DNA of 64,000 nt, from the NCBI RefSeq assembly GCF_963576545.1, contig NC_083644.1, positions 24,069,893 through 24,133,892 on the forward strand. Reading direction: 5' to 3'. The position numbers and the translations under genes are program-made. The notes below the pieces were generated by a model. It made no database searches, was not told where the DNA came from, and was given only the letters and a program-made list of their open reading frames with translations. Origin of the DNA: Limanda limanda. Its lineage: Eukaryota > Chordata > Actinopteri > Pleuronectiformes > Pleuronectidae. This document shows, in pieces, positions 47,911-62,499 of the stretch (positions are counted from its first letter, which is position 1; each line of letters begins with the position of its first letter).

Positions 47911-49936
47911 CTTTCTCTATATTATATTTTAATGTATATTATTGTAAAAAAATTGAATAATTCCATAAATCTGAAAAGCTTGAAAAGTATGACATATGCA
48001 AAGGTTATTTCTTACCATGATGTTTAGTGGGTCTTTTCAGATTGTTCTAGTTTTACTATTGTATTATTAATTTTTCATCAACAGCATAAATCCAACTAAA
48101 AATAATTAACACATGATAAGTTCATCATAAGGCTAGGATAATGGATGTAAGCCACCAGAAAAACAGGAAAACAAGGTGGATGAATTAATAAACCAATCGA
48201 CTGCAGGCAGAACAGGTGTGGCGTCATGTCTGTTTGGGAAGATTTAGGTGTGGTCCCTCCCCTGACCTCTCCCTCAGTTCAACTTCAGTCGATTTGGCTT
48301 TAATATTAAACTTCTAACTGTCACCTCTATTATTTCACTCGCGCTCTTTCAGGCTTTTGTTTCACAGCTTTGTCTGTTGACCAGTCAGAATCTAGAATGT
48401 AATGACTAAAGTTGCACATCAGGTTCAACATGTAGAAACAGTGCTTATGCTCGATAACACAGTTTATTTTTATCTCAGATAAATGCTCTTCTCTATCTAC
48501 TAATGCAGAAACCTTGCATAATTGGCCTGTGAGCTCTTGAAATTGTAAAAGTTTTCTATTCAAAAATATTGGATTGTGTCCAAGAAATATTTTGGAATCC
48601 GAGAGCAACCTCACATGTCCACTTTCCCCTGCACCTACGTTTTAAGGAGTACCTGTATGTTTGAATTGTTGAGTCTTAATAGCTTAGAAATAGTAAACAA
48701 TTTTGAGATCTTGGCAAGATCTGATCTGTAGATGAAATTTAGAAAAGCCTGAATTCACGAAAATCACAGACGTTCAGATAGATGGGTTTGTCCCTGGTCT
48801 GGCTGATGTTTGTCTGCTTTTGGGTGTCTGGTTACTCAGAGGTTTTCAATTGGCCTGAGGCGAAGGCTGTTCAGCCTCCACTTAAAGACAGTGCAGCGCC
48901 TCCAGACGAGACTGGGGCAGAGGTCAGCACTAAACAGGGATGGCTATTGTCTCTTGGCAGGTTGGGCACACCGACCGATGAAAATGCAATCAAAACAAAC
49001 AACCCAGCCGATCGGGGCCCTTCTCCAGTGTCTTTATTAATCACTTGTTCAAAGGCCCTAAGACCTTCTCCCCCACATCTGTCAGCCCCGGCTGGATGAG
49101 GGACATGACTCCAAAACAATAGAAAGCACCAAGGTTTCTCCTCCGTTTCTCCTCCTCTAACCCCCTTACATTTATAGAAGTGAAACAGTCTGACCTCAAA
49201 TCTTCTGAGGCAAAAGGACAGGCACAAATTCCTTTAAGGTTTAGAATGCAAAGAAAACACGGGAGTGGGAGAGAATTAGCGGACTAAAGAACATGTGTTG
49301 ATACTGAAAGCTGACAACACCATAACAAACTAAGGCAACTTAAACTTTTCTTGCTCGAAGACAGAATAAAGCTCCTCTTGTTTTTATCTGAAACATGCCA
49401 TAATAAGGTGTAAACCTGTAGCAATGTAGTTATCAAACTCCAATAATCTCATTATTGTGAGCCACAAAAACCTGACATTGTTTTATCGGAGCACAAAACT
49501 TGAAGCAGCAATAACTTTAAAACACACTACAGTCCGACACAAATACAACAATGCGGGCGCAACAAGTTATAAATGCACGAAAGCAGACTGTATGTACAAA
49601 TTCAATATTGCTTAATTCTCCTAATGTACACGCAGAAATACAAATTATACTGTACCACTGTTTTAGAATGCATTAACCCAGAAAACATGAAATTACGACT
49701 CATCACTAAGAAAACCAGCAGGATGGAACATACCACTACGGTTTGTTAGCAGCTATATTGATCGGCCAGCGCTTCATGCTGTAAACTGCACTGATTAATA
49801 TAAGTAAATGTAGAGCACAAATAGTGAAGTAAGATGCTTTTTAAGTACCGGCATAATATCATTTTAAACCAAAAAAACGAATGCACTAATGATAAAGATT
49901 AAAGAGATGTTTGAGATAAAGATGAAAAATTGATAT
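47911..49936. other. Non-coding DNA upstream of tp63 exon 2
   Basis: Mostly AT-rich. The exception is 48840-49100, which is GC-richer and contains TTATTAATCACTTG and TTCAAAGG (homeobox- and TCF-like). It also carries a 105-codon + strand frame with a hydrophobic start that I do not accept as a gene without support. Confidence 0.45.
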
Positions 49937-50164
<228 letters not shown>

Positions 50165-53100
50165 AAGATAGAAATGGAATTAATCTGTTCACATCAATTG
50201 ACATGCATGCTTATTAATATGTAGGCTATTATTTTTAGTTTAGATATTGGGGTTTAACTTTTCTTTTCTATTTGATTTACTAATCATCAGTTTGATTTGT
50301 CACAGATCGATTTTATTCTGATGAGATGTATTTGAAAGACCACTTGTTCTGTTTAATTCGTAGTTTTTAATTGTGTTTGATTAACTGTGTTGGAGAATAC
50401 ATTATCACGTTATCATCATGGGTTTCGGTTTCAGTTTAATGCCTCAGTTGAATTTAATGCTTATTAAAGGCTATCGATCACTCATCTGTCACTCTGAGTT
50501 AGAAGCATCTGCACCTGAATTACAGCATATAAAATTATCAGAAGTCCTTTACAGTAAGGAAAACGATTGGGTGCTATGTAATCGGTCTGCCACTTGCTCT
50601 GCTTGCATTTTACAAAAGCATTGTTGCCCTAACTGTGCCACACTTATAAATATATATTAGGACGGAGCAGCAGCTGAGGATCGAGCAGACACAACTGTTC
50701 TTGTGTCAATTTGGACCTCCAGACATTATCGGTCTGAATGGCAGCTCAGGTCAAACACCCACCAGGGAGATTCCCACACATGTCAATACATAATTCAATG
50801 TTCTGATTCTTCTATGTTCAAAATTCCATTCATAAAGAATAATGATACATGTAAAACTAAATTAAACACTCCCATATACCACATGTTAAATCCATTCAAT
50901 ATATGTAATTTATAATATATGTATATTATGTACAATTCCACGTAATATATGGTAAAAGTAACACTGGGAGTCATCAGTTTAAACAATGTGTATGTACTTA
51001 CCGGTACAAGGGAAACTCTGGAGAATACTGCACAGCTGAGTAAGGTGAATTCATGTTGTCATGCCAAACGTCACTTTGCTGAAGTTTTCGAAACGCTCAG
51101 CTGCTTAGAAAGCCACATGTATCAACGACTGTACACGAGCTGTGCTAATAAATGTAAATTAAGAAAAAAAATAAAATTAGAAATAAATAAAACAAACATA
51201 AACAGACAGGCATGGATTAAAGTGCCAGAGGGTACAGTGCAGAGTGGAGAAAGTTTGAGAGATGTTTTGAATTAGATATTTTTTCTTAAAGCTACCCAAC
51301 AAATAGGAGGGGCTTGTGCTGGGTCTCGGACCAATCCTCTGCTGCAGTCGTGCAAGATATCACTCACTCGCAGTTGCTAGGATATAGATATCAAGCAACT
51401 ACATTTGACCTTGCACCCCCCGACCCCTCCCCACCAACACACTCACACACACAAACACACACACACACACACATGGCTAGCCACAATCCTGAAAAGCTCA
51501 CCCCCTGCCATAATGCATGTGTTTCTCAAGCCAGTTCTGATATTTCCCCTTAGACTCCCAAGTGGTTTTTTGGGTATGTGGGCATGTGTGTTGCGTCATG
51601 CCTGTCACTAAGGTCCTGGTGGCTTTCATCATGTTGAATTTGACCACAGATACCTTCTAAATGAAAGCGATTGTTGATTCTGTGCTGATTCAGCAAAAGC
51701 ACACGATTCACTAGGGGAAACAATAAAAATCACCCAAGTTTTTGATTTGAAGGAAGTGAAACTCTCAGAGCAGTAGCTCAGATATCTACTAACGACTAGT
51801 GAGAGAAGAGAGATTTTAGTGGAGGGTGACAAATGCAAAGATGGCCATTGACTGAGTGCAAGAAGAAAAATACATCCTATATCTTCTATATCCTAATGAC
51901 ATAAATAGAGACCAGAAAAAAGTGTTGCGTTTTGACAATCCCTTAAAGAAGCCCATAAGAATTCTTAATTAAGCACACCCAGATATCGTACCACATCCCT
52001 CTCAACCAAGTAGTGTGACACTGTAAACCTAGAGGTGTTGTGTGGTTTGCAGAGATGAGCAGCAGATGAATCAGCATGCTAAAATAAAAGGTAAGGTCAC
52101 AGCGGGGGGAATGATAATAAATAGATGTGGTGTATCCAGGGAACACAAACCTCTAAGCTGCTCTCTTGTACTTTTAATAAAGACATACAGCCCCTCTCTC
52201 CTCTGGTCGTCTGCTATGCGCCTACAGTATGAGGAACAGCACTGATACAGCAGACATGCATACAGTGAGTCAACCCGATGAGGTGACTCGGTAATTACAC
52301 AGCTGCCGATTTAAAAACAAAACATTCACATTAGAAATGTCCCACCTAGCTAACTACCTCAAAATGAATATTATTATGACACTCAGATGAACATCATATT
52401 TTTAAAGAAAAGATAAATGAAAGCTGACTTCAGTTTTTCCTGTTGAGACAATCTGATTGTGAGGTGAACCTGTGTGAACATGGTGGTATGTTAATGGCCT
52501 TCACACTTCAGTCTAGTGAAAAGCTAGTAGCCCTATGAGGCTGTAAGTTTCCATGGTGGTGCTTTGAGCTAATGTCTTACTATCAAAATCACATTTATTA
52601 GTCATTTCATTGCTGTGTAAGGTCAGCAGAAGCACAAGAAACCCCTTCAGGAGTTGTATTTATATTTATATATGTAACTTATATTTTAGAGCTGAAGAAG
52701 CATCTTGGACAAGAGGTGAAACAAAAGCAGATGCAGCCTACTTACACATGTACAACTCCTGCAGATACCATGACCTAGAGGATTGAGAATCTTAAGAAAC
52801 ATTGGCAATCACATCAGGTTTTAGGTTAGCATAGCAAACAGTTGCTTATCTAAACATCAAGCAAACCTAGTTCGTAATGTTTCCATTAGTGTAAATCCAA
52901 TTATTATACTTTTTTAGCTCAGTTATTGTTTTTTACCTGCTTAAAGCTCTTCCATGTGTTCATCAGCAAGTTGCCAACTGTGTCTGTGCTGGTTGGATCT
53001 GAGCAGGTATCGTACATTGACTTTTCAGAGCTGTTTAGTTGAACACAGTTTTCTGCACTGGCTGAGAACGTATTCAGAATGGAATGAACTGAATCATTAC

Positions 53101-53250
53101 ATTCGTGGGCCCGACAGTTAAACAATGAGCTGAAACTCACTAAAGCTCTGTAAAGCTGAAGGGCGTGGCAGGATAATTCTCAGTAGGTTCATTATGATGA
53201 CTGTCAGCTTTCGTATTTGATTCATTTATATTGTAAAAAATACCTACTGC
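50165..53250. other. Non-coding DNA
   Basis: Contains a short CA-rich run (51437-51473). Small frames such as 50418-50660 and 50949-51275 have no recognised similarity. No exon was seen. Confidence 0.45.
51437..51473. repeat. CA-rich microsatellite
   Basis: Imperfect (CA)n with CT and AA interruptions at its left end, then 10 clean units. Confidence 0.85.
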
Positions 53251-53254
53251 TTTA

Positions 53255-53320
53255 TCATCAGCAAGCTAAAATGCTCACAATGTCAATGCTACCATGTTCA
53301 GCAATGAATATTTAATGTGG
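53255..53320 (+). repeat. Decayed fish interspersed repeat fragment
   Basis: AAATGCTCACAATGTCAATG followed by CTACCATGTTCAGCA resembles a common teleost repeat ('atgctcacaatgacaatgctaacatg'). A related GTGCTAGCATGCTAACTAGC lies at 53495-53515. Low copy fidelity. Confidence 0.35.
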
Positions 53321-56300
53321 CCCATTTATAGGGCCGCATCCTTCAGAGGCTGCATTTGTAAATTAGTAAATCCTCAATAGACCAAACCATTTCATTTTGT
53401 CTCAAGGACTACTTGGTCAACAGAAGTCATGGTTTCGTACACTTAGTCCTTCAAGTTCTACAAAAGATTCACCCCCCGCACAGATAATAGTTTAGTGCTA
53501 GCATGCTAACTAGCTCAGCTATTAAGTATTGGACAAATGACTGAAGTCAGTGGACTCAATGATGGCACTAGATGACAAGTAATTTCTATTTGAACTTTTA
53601 ACTAAAGTTGTTACATTTACTCCTGAGAAGATTGATCAATGTTCAGTTGTCAATACATTTTTGGAGAAACAAAATAAATGCCAACCTCATAGTGGTGCTG
53701 GGAGCACAATTCTACAACTGTTTTGCAATTCTTGTCTGGATTGAGCTGCATACTTACATTTCCACCCCTAAAGCCATGCTGAAAGCAGAAAAATACAATC
53801 TTGTAAAAAAAATAAAATGTGAATAATTTGGTTGAGATTAGCAATGCAAAAAAAGTATTGTAAATATCAAGCTTTCTATAAAATCTAAGAAAAATTGTGG
53901 AATATTACTCAGGTTTTGGTGATATGATTTCATTAGACAAACAAGTGTTGCTATTTATCAAAAGTCTAATGTTTATCCGTACAATTTTAAAATAATTATA
54001 TCTGAGGAAAGTTGGTTGGTGGATAAAGATAAACAGGTTGCTGAAGAAGACACCACTGCTGTCACCCTGTGCACGGAATAGCACCATTGCACTGTGCGTG
54101 TCTGTCTATCTCCAAGCAACTATTCTACAAGGTCACTGCTGTGAATACCAGTTGTTGTTAATCAGCTTGCACAGTTAAAAAAAGTCCCCCGCTGAAAATA
54201 CAGATCAACCACAAACTGCATAATCACAACGACAGTAAAAAACTCTCTTGTAAAACCTCAGGGTGATTATTGTGTTGTTTATTAACATGTAGCTTTGACT
54301 ACATCCATGCACCTCCTATCATAACAAGGACAAAGTGACCTCAATGTGTCATTAAATCTGATATTTACCATGTCATCCGAAACCCTTACATCATTAATTA
54401 CTCTGAGGCTCAGTCGTTAGGAACCAGTCATCGAACCCTATTACTTCATTTGAGATATATGTGTGTTTATGAGTTGACAGCTACGTCAGTGACATGTCTG
54501 ATACAGTCGTCAGAAGAAGTGCACATATGTCAGATGCGATTCTTATTCAAACAAGGCTCTGATTAGAGAGGGCTGAGCTTACTTTAATCTGCAATTGTAT
54601 ATATGTTACAAATCCATAGATGGCAGCCAGCCTGTTTGGCTGTACAGTGCAATATCTCCCTAATTGATTTTGGTGCCTGCGTTGTCCTGACGGCATTATG
54701 TGGCCCCAATCACACAGCCTTATTAATGTCTAGAGTTTACATTTGAGATGCCAAAGAGCAGTTGGTGGAGCAGCTGATGAAGTAGCCTCAGTGTTTGCTG
54801 CACTGCGAAGAGCTGTATTAACAGTGTCAGTCATACACACCACACTGTGGCCAATCACTCTCACACTGCGAGGGGGTTATGTGGGCATACTTGTGTGCAT
54901 CTGTGTATATATATTCCAGTTGGTGACTAATGCAGGGGAAATCCAGATGAGTCAAAACTACTAGTGTCCGGTGCGGAGTCTGAGAGGTGATAATTTACAG
55001 CCTATGCTCTAAACTGCCCAGCAACTTAGCATTGTTCATAAAGTCCCTATAGGGAAACCTCTATTTTAACTGACAATATGTCAGGGGAAGTACATGGGAA
55101 CATTATGCAAATAGATCAAGAAAACAATAAAATGAATCAAAACATTTTTAAAAATGTTATCAGCCATAGTAAATACAGTTCCTGGAGCATGGAATATTTT
55201 TAGTCTCATACAACCAGTCCCAGACTTCCATAACAGCACTGAAGTTAAAAAGCCGCCAACTTGCACAAGCTCTCCTATGTGACCAGTAAAACCTGTATTT
55301 TTACTCACTGAATCATTATTTGCGGTAATATACAGACTCCCAGACAATTATTGATGCTTTCCCACGATATGATTCAACACTTTTTTGTGTGTCTTTTGTC
55401 ACAGTGACTTCTACACCTGAGATCAGGTCGTTGTCACGTTGGGAAAATCAATCTTGCCTGCAGCAGTAAAAAGGCAGTGAGCCAGAGTTGGATGATTCAG
55501 CCAGTATAACTCGCTTTGGTTGAGAACAGATTTGTTTTTGCTAAACTGCACTGTAATAATGAACTAGCTGGAACTGTCAGATTAAAGAAAGGGTAATCTT
55601 AAATTTAAAAATAGATTTCAAAGAAGGCATTTTAAAAAACAAAAAGGTTGCAACAGCGAATTGAACACAAACATTTTTTCTACATTAAAGCAACTTGAAT
55701 GTATTTTTGGACTACTTACATAAGCTGAAAACACAATGAGAAGATAATTTGAAAAAGCTGTTGCTGACAAAACAAGTTGACAAATAAATCGTTACCGTGA
55801 CTCTACAGTCTCACAGCTGCTGTTTTAAAGATATCCTTTACAGAAATGCAATTATTTATCCTCAAACAAGACAAAACAATGACATTATTATTCAGGTTCC
55901 CTTCATATTTTAAAACATAAGGTAAACAGAAGGTCTTCAGTCTTTCCTGCTGTGATGAAAGAAAAAAACTCTTTAGCTGCTAATGCTCCTCTATAGTTGC
56001 TCCCTGTCTGTGCTGTTGGAACAGTCAAACAGTCTGACTAGAGGCTACAACTTATAAATCTTATTTATTAATCTATCAGTTGTTTACTCCATTAGAATAT
56101 TCAGCATTATGATGGAGGTGCCATTATAGTGGAAGTGCCCATAATTTCCCACTGCCCTAGGTGTATTCAAATTATTATAAATCTGACAAATAAAAGTCTT
56201 ACATCCTCATATTTGAGAAGTTGAATTGATTAATTTCCTATTTTAGCTCTAAAAGCAGCCCTCTATGCATATAGTCTATACTGAATCTATGGTAAATATA

Positions 56301-58970
56301 CAAAATTATGGCTTTATTTTATTTCACAGTTGATATTCTAAGAAAAAAAGGTTATTATTTGTCCTTTACCAATATATAAACATTAGCTGAAAATGATCAG
56401 AGCATTGTAGAGGACCATGATTCCACATGCGACACATTGTGTACAGTTTATAGATCTGGAACACCAGCAGGCACGTGATGGACTACAGACTAAACAAAAA
56501 CATGAGCGTGTGATTAAAAACCTGCTTCGGTTCAAACCAGTACAACTGGATGGCTTTTGTTTTTCAGACAGTATCCTTTCACGGACAGTGGAGAAGGTTT
56601 TGGTAAACAAGATCAAATCCTCTATCACAAACCAGCCTCACATCTGAGAGACAGACAACCTGTGAACCACGAACCATCAATCACAGCTAATCCTGCACTA
56701 AAGCTGTCTTTTGATGCCAGTGAACTTCACTCATGGTGCTGTATTAGCATGGTGCAATATGGCTTCACTATCAAAGTGGGGCAATGAAGTGAAACACATG
56801 CAGTGTTCTCTGAAACAAGAACTAATTGCTACATAACTACATGAATAAAAGCTGGAAGTGATATTCAATTGGTCTTAAATAGACGTGTGCATCAGATTAC
56901 AACAAAAACAACAAAAGTATAATTGAGCCGTTATCAATCCTAAATCACATGATGCCTAACTTAAAACACTCACTACTACAGGTTCCCCTGCCTAAAGACT
57001 CTTTTTTTGCAGATGATTCATTGGGATTAGATGAGGTTTATCCTCTCCACAGACATTAAGTGAGGAAATGGTTCCGACCTGGGAGCAAGGGTGATGATAT
57101 TTACACTGAAAGAGCAGGTGTTCCCGGGACCTGCTTCAGCACTTCTGTGAAGTAACACAATCTTTCATATTCTAACTTTCAGAAATATAGTCCATGATGT
57201 AAAAGTTGTGGACCGGTGTTTAGCAACCACACCACCGGTCTCCTGGCAACAGGTTGACAAGGGTGATTGGTCTGCCCCTCAACCTATTAAAAAGCATGTA
57301 CACGTAGAACATAATGATGCCTGGGGGCAGCTCAAAGACACATTACCCTCCATCCATGAGCTTACACCCGTCCGCATGTAATCTAAGCAAGGGGTTGAAG
57401 TGGTCTTTGTCACTGGATACATTTTAAAAATAAAACATGCTGTAGATGTCCCGGGACGCTTGAATGAAAGTGGATATTTCAGAGGCATTTCTGTGAGTCT
57501 TTGATGAGTAGATAGATATAGTTCATCTGTAAAATACCAAAGCCATCAAACAATTACAAGCTCGACATGCTGCACATTGTGTGCATCACGTTGCCAGAAA
57601 TATATAAATGAATACCACATACAATAAGTAGGGCATTGTCTTAAGGTGAATTCATTTTCTCATTCAAAAAACAAAACAAATGTTGTGTTCACTTAAGCCT
57701 CAATTCATGAGAGCATATGATGCCTGTCCTCGTTTTATTGGAGCTGATTTCATTGTTTAATTCCGATCATGAGTCACTATCAGTGAAGCAGCATGATGAC
57801 CCTCACCACTCGACAATGACCTTGATTTTTATTAGTTTTCATGCTTATGTTTTGCAGACCCGAACTGACGTCAGGTAAAGTGAAGACCCATGTAATCCTT
57901 TTTGCTAATTGATAGGCTGAGAGAATTTAGATGTCTATGACCACACATGTAAGATGATCCATGACAGCAGGAGGCAGCAGGATGAGAATGATTGTAGAAG
58001 ACCAGGTTCCAGCAGGATGATGTCACACGTCAATCTCCGTAAGTGATTGTACATGTGTTTAGGTGGGAAGCAGACATGGCAACACGATGAAGGCCACTTC
58101 CACTCTACTCATCTTACTCCTACTATAGCCGTACATGATGTCTCCATCCAATGCCAAATCATGCCAGTGCTGCAAAAAGGTTTTCACAGCAGGTGATGTG
58201 AGGTTTAAGGATACAGATGCTGATCACGGAGAGCGGATTTGCACAACTAGTACGTTTGTAAATGGTACTTTAAATGGTATATGTTAACGGCCGGTGTCCG
58301 TGTCAACCTCTCGCTTTACATCACATCACCAAAGTGGAAAATGAGTCACTTGGCAGATTCTCTGGGTGACACCTGGCTCAGCACTGACACTGAGTTCAGA
58401 CACCTTCAGAAGGTCATTAACCTCATTCTCCAGCAAGATCTACAGTCAAATCTACAATCAACTAATCGTGATCTGAAACTAGAGATACTTTATTGAGTTT
58501 GTTGGTATCCTTTTAGCTTTAAACTGGATTTCTGGAAAGTGATGGTCGGCATCTGGGTTGAGGTAACAAGTGTTAGTCCTTGACATATAAGTTCTGCTGC
58601 CGAAAGGACAGTGTTTTTTCGACCCCTGAACTGGAATCTTGTTGTTTTTCCAAATTGACATCTTCTTCTGCATCTTCTCGGCATACGCTTCCCCTTTTTC
58701 ACCCTGAGATAATTGTATTCTTCCAGTTTTGTCTGTCACACGTTCTAAACATTTTCTGCTAATTTTACCAGCGGAAGGAAAGATCCGTTAAATATCTGGA
58801 GCAACTGACAAACATTTGCACTCTCATAAACAGCCCCTCCCACTTACGTGAATGACTGAAAGCAGCTTAAGTAAATACTTAACACCGAAAAAGGAAGCAT
58901 TGTACCCTTCTTTCTCTTCTCTTTCATTAATATTTAATAAATGAAGCATACCATACTAATTAGCAAGAAT
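53321..58970. other. Non-coding DNA
   Basis: No gene, RNA or named repeat was recognised over this 5.6-kb stretch. Frames are short and overlap on both strands. AT-rich throughout. Confidence 0.45.
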
Positions 58971-58984
58971 TTCCTTTAGAGATG

Positions 58985-59085
58985 GAACTTTCCCCCTGGC
59001 TGCTTTAAGTCTATACGCTATACTAAGCTAACCGCATGTTGGCTCTAGCTTAATGTACAAACTTAAGAGTTATGGGTGGAAACTA
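58985..59085 (+). repeat. Interspersed teleost repeat fragment, second relative
   Basis: CTATACTAAGCTAACCGCAT and GTTGGCTCTAGCTTAATGTA follow the plan of the copy at 7745-7885, but more decayed. Confidence 0.4.
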
Positions 59086-59331
59086 TGAAACATTTTCTGA
59101 TTTGAATAAGTTTGTTCAGTTCATAGTAACTGTAGATGGTTCACCATTTTACTAAGCTCAGCAAACACGTAATGAACTTCACTCTGAGTAAAAGAAAGCA
59201 TCAGTGTTTAAAACTTTGCACAGTCAGGTCGAGACACTGTGCAGAGAAAAAACTCCCTTTCAACAGGAAGTAACCGCCAACAGAACCAGAGTCAATGTGG
59301 GCGGCCATCTGCCAAGACCGATCGGCTAGGG

Positions 59332-59405
59332 TGAGAGGAGAGAAATGGGAGAGACAGGAGAGGTGGTGGAAGGGGGGAGAGAAGAAGGAGAGAGAGGGAG
59401 AGAGA
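59332..59405. repeat. Polypurine (GA-rich) tract
   Basis: About 75 bases of almost only A and G, with a few T and one C. Low complexity and able to form triplex-type structures. Confidence 0.7.
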
Positions 59406-59614
59406 TTGCAGAAACGGTTGTGTAACTGTCAGACTTAAGACCAGTAAGACTGTTTGTTTTGATGCCAATCATAATAGTGACACTTAGATGTAATTATGAT
59501 ATTATTAACAACTGCAGCAATTATAGCAGCACCAGTTATTTTCATAATATTAATGCTGACAATAAATAATTGGATAATAACAGTAATAGTTCTGCACTAG
59601 TTTGTCACTAGAGA

Positions 59615-59672
59615 CACATGTAAAGCGTCCTTGAGTCTCTTGAAAGGCGCTATATAAATTCTAGTTATTGTA
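59615..59672 (+). repeat. 3' tail of a fish retroposon
   Basis: GTAAAGCGTCCTTGAGTCTC followed by TTGAAAGGCGCTATATAAAT is the conserved 3' end shared by several fish SINE and LINE families. Only the tail is present, as expected of a 5'-truncated insertion. Confidence 0.6.
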
Positions 59673-59912
59673 ATTTATCATAACAAATTTAAACCTATAC
59701 AGATTCTGTTTATATGTTAATAGCACAGCAGACACATCATGATTAGGAATTATTTTGAGAAGACTTTAAGGCAGTAACATAACATGAGTCATGACTGAGC
59801 TAACAATGATTTATAACAGTAGAGAATATACAGCTGTCAGACTCGGCCTCCCTCTGTCTCCAGGTTCTTGCTGCTTTGTTTTCCCTCTGGTTTGTGACTA
59901 TCTCACTCCCTG

Positions 59913-59913
<1 letters not shown>

Positions 59914-59992
<79 letters not shown>

Positions 59993-60014
59993 GTGCGTGT
60001 GTGTGAGTGTGTGT
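59914..60014. repeat. (GT)n microsatellite
   Basis: 38 uninterrupted GT units to 59990, then an imperfect GT-rich extension with TAGTGCGTG and GAGTG interruptions. Confidence 0.95.
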
Positions 60015-61900
60015 GATCAAGATATTACTCACGTTGTGGGGATCTTAATCTGTTGACACATAATGGGGACAATAAGTTTAAATGTTACTGCGAATGCTGT
60101 CTTAAACACACTCCAGGTGTGTAAGACAGTGTAAGACAGTTTGCCTTGTTACCTGTTACCTATTTGGATCTATGTCCACAGCTCCTTGTTTGGATCCACA
60201 TCTCATCACCTGCCATGTTCTTCCCCCCTCACCCAACCACTTGTGCAAGACTCTTTACCTGCTCCTCGCCTTTTCCACCTACGACGCACTGTTCCAACAA
60301 AGGACAACGGATCTATCAAACCAACGGAATCTGTTGCCAGTAGACATGTTTCTCTAACAGTCTCAGTCTTTGTGTCTGTGTTCTGCATATTTAGGTGCTG
60401 CAAACAAGTAAAATAGTTCAGGGAAAAAATGCAAAAGGCAGCTGTCCTCTTTATGCGTAACAATGACGACAACAAATCTCAAACTTAAGTCAACTTCACC
60501 AATAGAAATTCCTGGGAAAAAGTTCACCATGTAGACGACCATATACTGCATTGCCAAAAATAACAAGCAAAAACCACACTTCATCACTACAAGAGAATAA
60601 TCAGTTCAATGTTATGGAGGAGTGTTAAGCTTGAAATGTGTTGCTAGGCCTGTATGAGGCTCACTGGAGCTGCCCTGTTTTTGTTTTGGCTTTGTAATAC
60701 AAGAAGTCAACAATAACCAAGCAGGAAAATAACTGGTCTGAAAAACAAATCCGTTCTTAAGACTACAGCAGGCTGGCGGAGAAGGTTGCAGGACAGGTTT
60801 GTTGAGCCCTCAGGGGCCAGTGGATCTCATACAGCTCCTGCCCTCAGTATTCCCTCACTCCGTTCCTACAGCATAGCCCTTTACTTTTGCATAGGGCTCA
60901 TAAAGCATTTGAAATATGCGTAATCCTGACAGTCGCTCATATACAGCTAAGTTAAGTGATCCCAAAAGATCTGTGCCACTCTCACTTGCCAGACTGAAAA
61001 CATCCCACCCGATGACAAATCTCTGCACTTTCACTCTTAAAGCAAACACATCCTGTTGGTGGTGAGTTTAAACAAGTGTCCAGGGCTCTTTAGGTGCTGC
61101 AAGATACACATTGTTGGGTAGAAAATCCCAGAACCACCAGCTTTTGCTGTGAAAAAAAATGTGGGTGGAAAATGTGATGACAACATTTCCATGTAATCTG
61201 CAGATTCTAAAGTACTCCTTTTCAGCCCCACCCCATCCCGCCACAGCCAAGTTACCGTGGTGAGTTGCAACACACATACACACACTCACACTCACACACA
61301 CCCTCAGGTGGACTTTGCTGATAGTGAGGAATTGAAAAGAGATCAGCCGTGGAGTGAACTCGAACAAATAGCTCAAGTGCCAAACTTACTGTAAGATGAT
61401 TCTGTGAAGGCACGGCCATAGAATGCTGCATACACACACTTTGCTGGAGCACACACGCACATGCACATACACACACACACGCACACACACACACACATAA
61501 ACACACGCATACACTGAGGCATCATCACACCTCTCCTGCCTCTGTCAGTATTAGTCACACAGAGTCATGGCACAAAGAAAAGAAGCTTGTCTTTCACCAT
61601 GTGAGGCCTTTCAAAACACCACACTATTCGACTTATCAAAACAATTTTAAAAGGGGTTGAATAGATTTCAGCAATGCCAGGAAGTGCGGGGATGTAACTG
61701 AAGTCATTTTGGGCTTGGTTCAGTTCACGCTGAAGTGACCTGGGAGAGTCTGTGACCAATATGCAGTCAGAACTGGATACACTGTGGTAGATACACTGTG
61801 GCACAACAGGAAATGCCACAGCCATGTCGGTGGCACCTTGTGGCCGACGGAGGACTGCAGAAATGTAAACTGTGTCCGCACAAAGACATTGCACCCGTCA
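60015..61900. other. Non-coding DNA with CA-rich runs
   Basis: Imperfect CA microsatellites lie at 61266-61302 and 61449-61507. No coding or RNA gene was recognised. Confidence 0.5.
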
Positions 61901-61909
61901 GCGTTGGCT

Positions 61910-61998
61910 GCAGGGTTGGAAAGTAACTCAATATATTTACTCAAGTACTGTAGTCAATTCAATTCTATTTTATACTTCTACTCCACTACTATTTTCTG
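61910..61998 (+). repeat. Teleost interspersed repeat ('TACTCAAGTACTG' type)
   Basis: GGTTGGAAAGTAACTCAATA, then TTTACTCAAGTACTGTAGTC and TTTTATACTTCTACTCCACT are the familiar blocks, in the right order, of one of the commonest fish dispersed repeats. A middle segment is missing, so the copy is truncated. Confidence 0.65.
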
Positions 61999-62499
61999 TG
62001 GGACAGCTACCCAAGTAGCCACTTAGGCTGGGTTTAGAAAGAGAAACAGGCAACACATCCCCTTTTAAGTTGATATGGCAAATGGTTGAGTATTCACAAA
62101 ATCCCCATTTAAGGTTAGCATGCTGTTAACCACTGCAACTTCAATATTCACTCTTTTTTGGCTCCGATTTTGGTCTCCACCAACTCCTGAGGAAATATTT
62201 TGAGATGCTTGATAAACTGCTGTTTACAAGTTATTATCTACTTTGTCTATCTGCTGCTCGGTGCTGAGCACGAGTACCATGGGAGTTTCCACTACTAAAA
62301 CAACACTGTGAGGGCATTGAGAGTGTACTGTAACATTAAAGTTGAAAACTAAAAACCTTAAAGGACGAGCTAACAAAGAGCTTACTACAAAGCTCTGAGA
62401 GACTGAGAGGAGATGATCAATTCCCTGTAGGTTCATCATGTGACACCTTAAATCCAGATAGAAATCTTTTTCAAGTGCCTTTAAAGATTTTTACAATAT

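Noticed and set aside
60363..60587. Minus-strand MQYMVVYMVN as a possible TA exon 1 (human has LQYC-PDPYIQ)
   Set aside because: Only two or three residues agree and no GT donor follows at the required phase.
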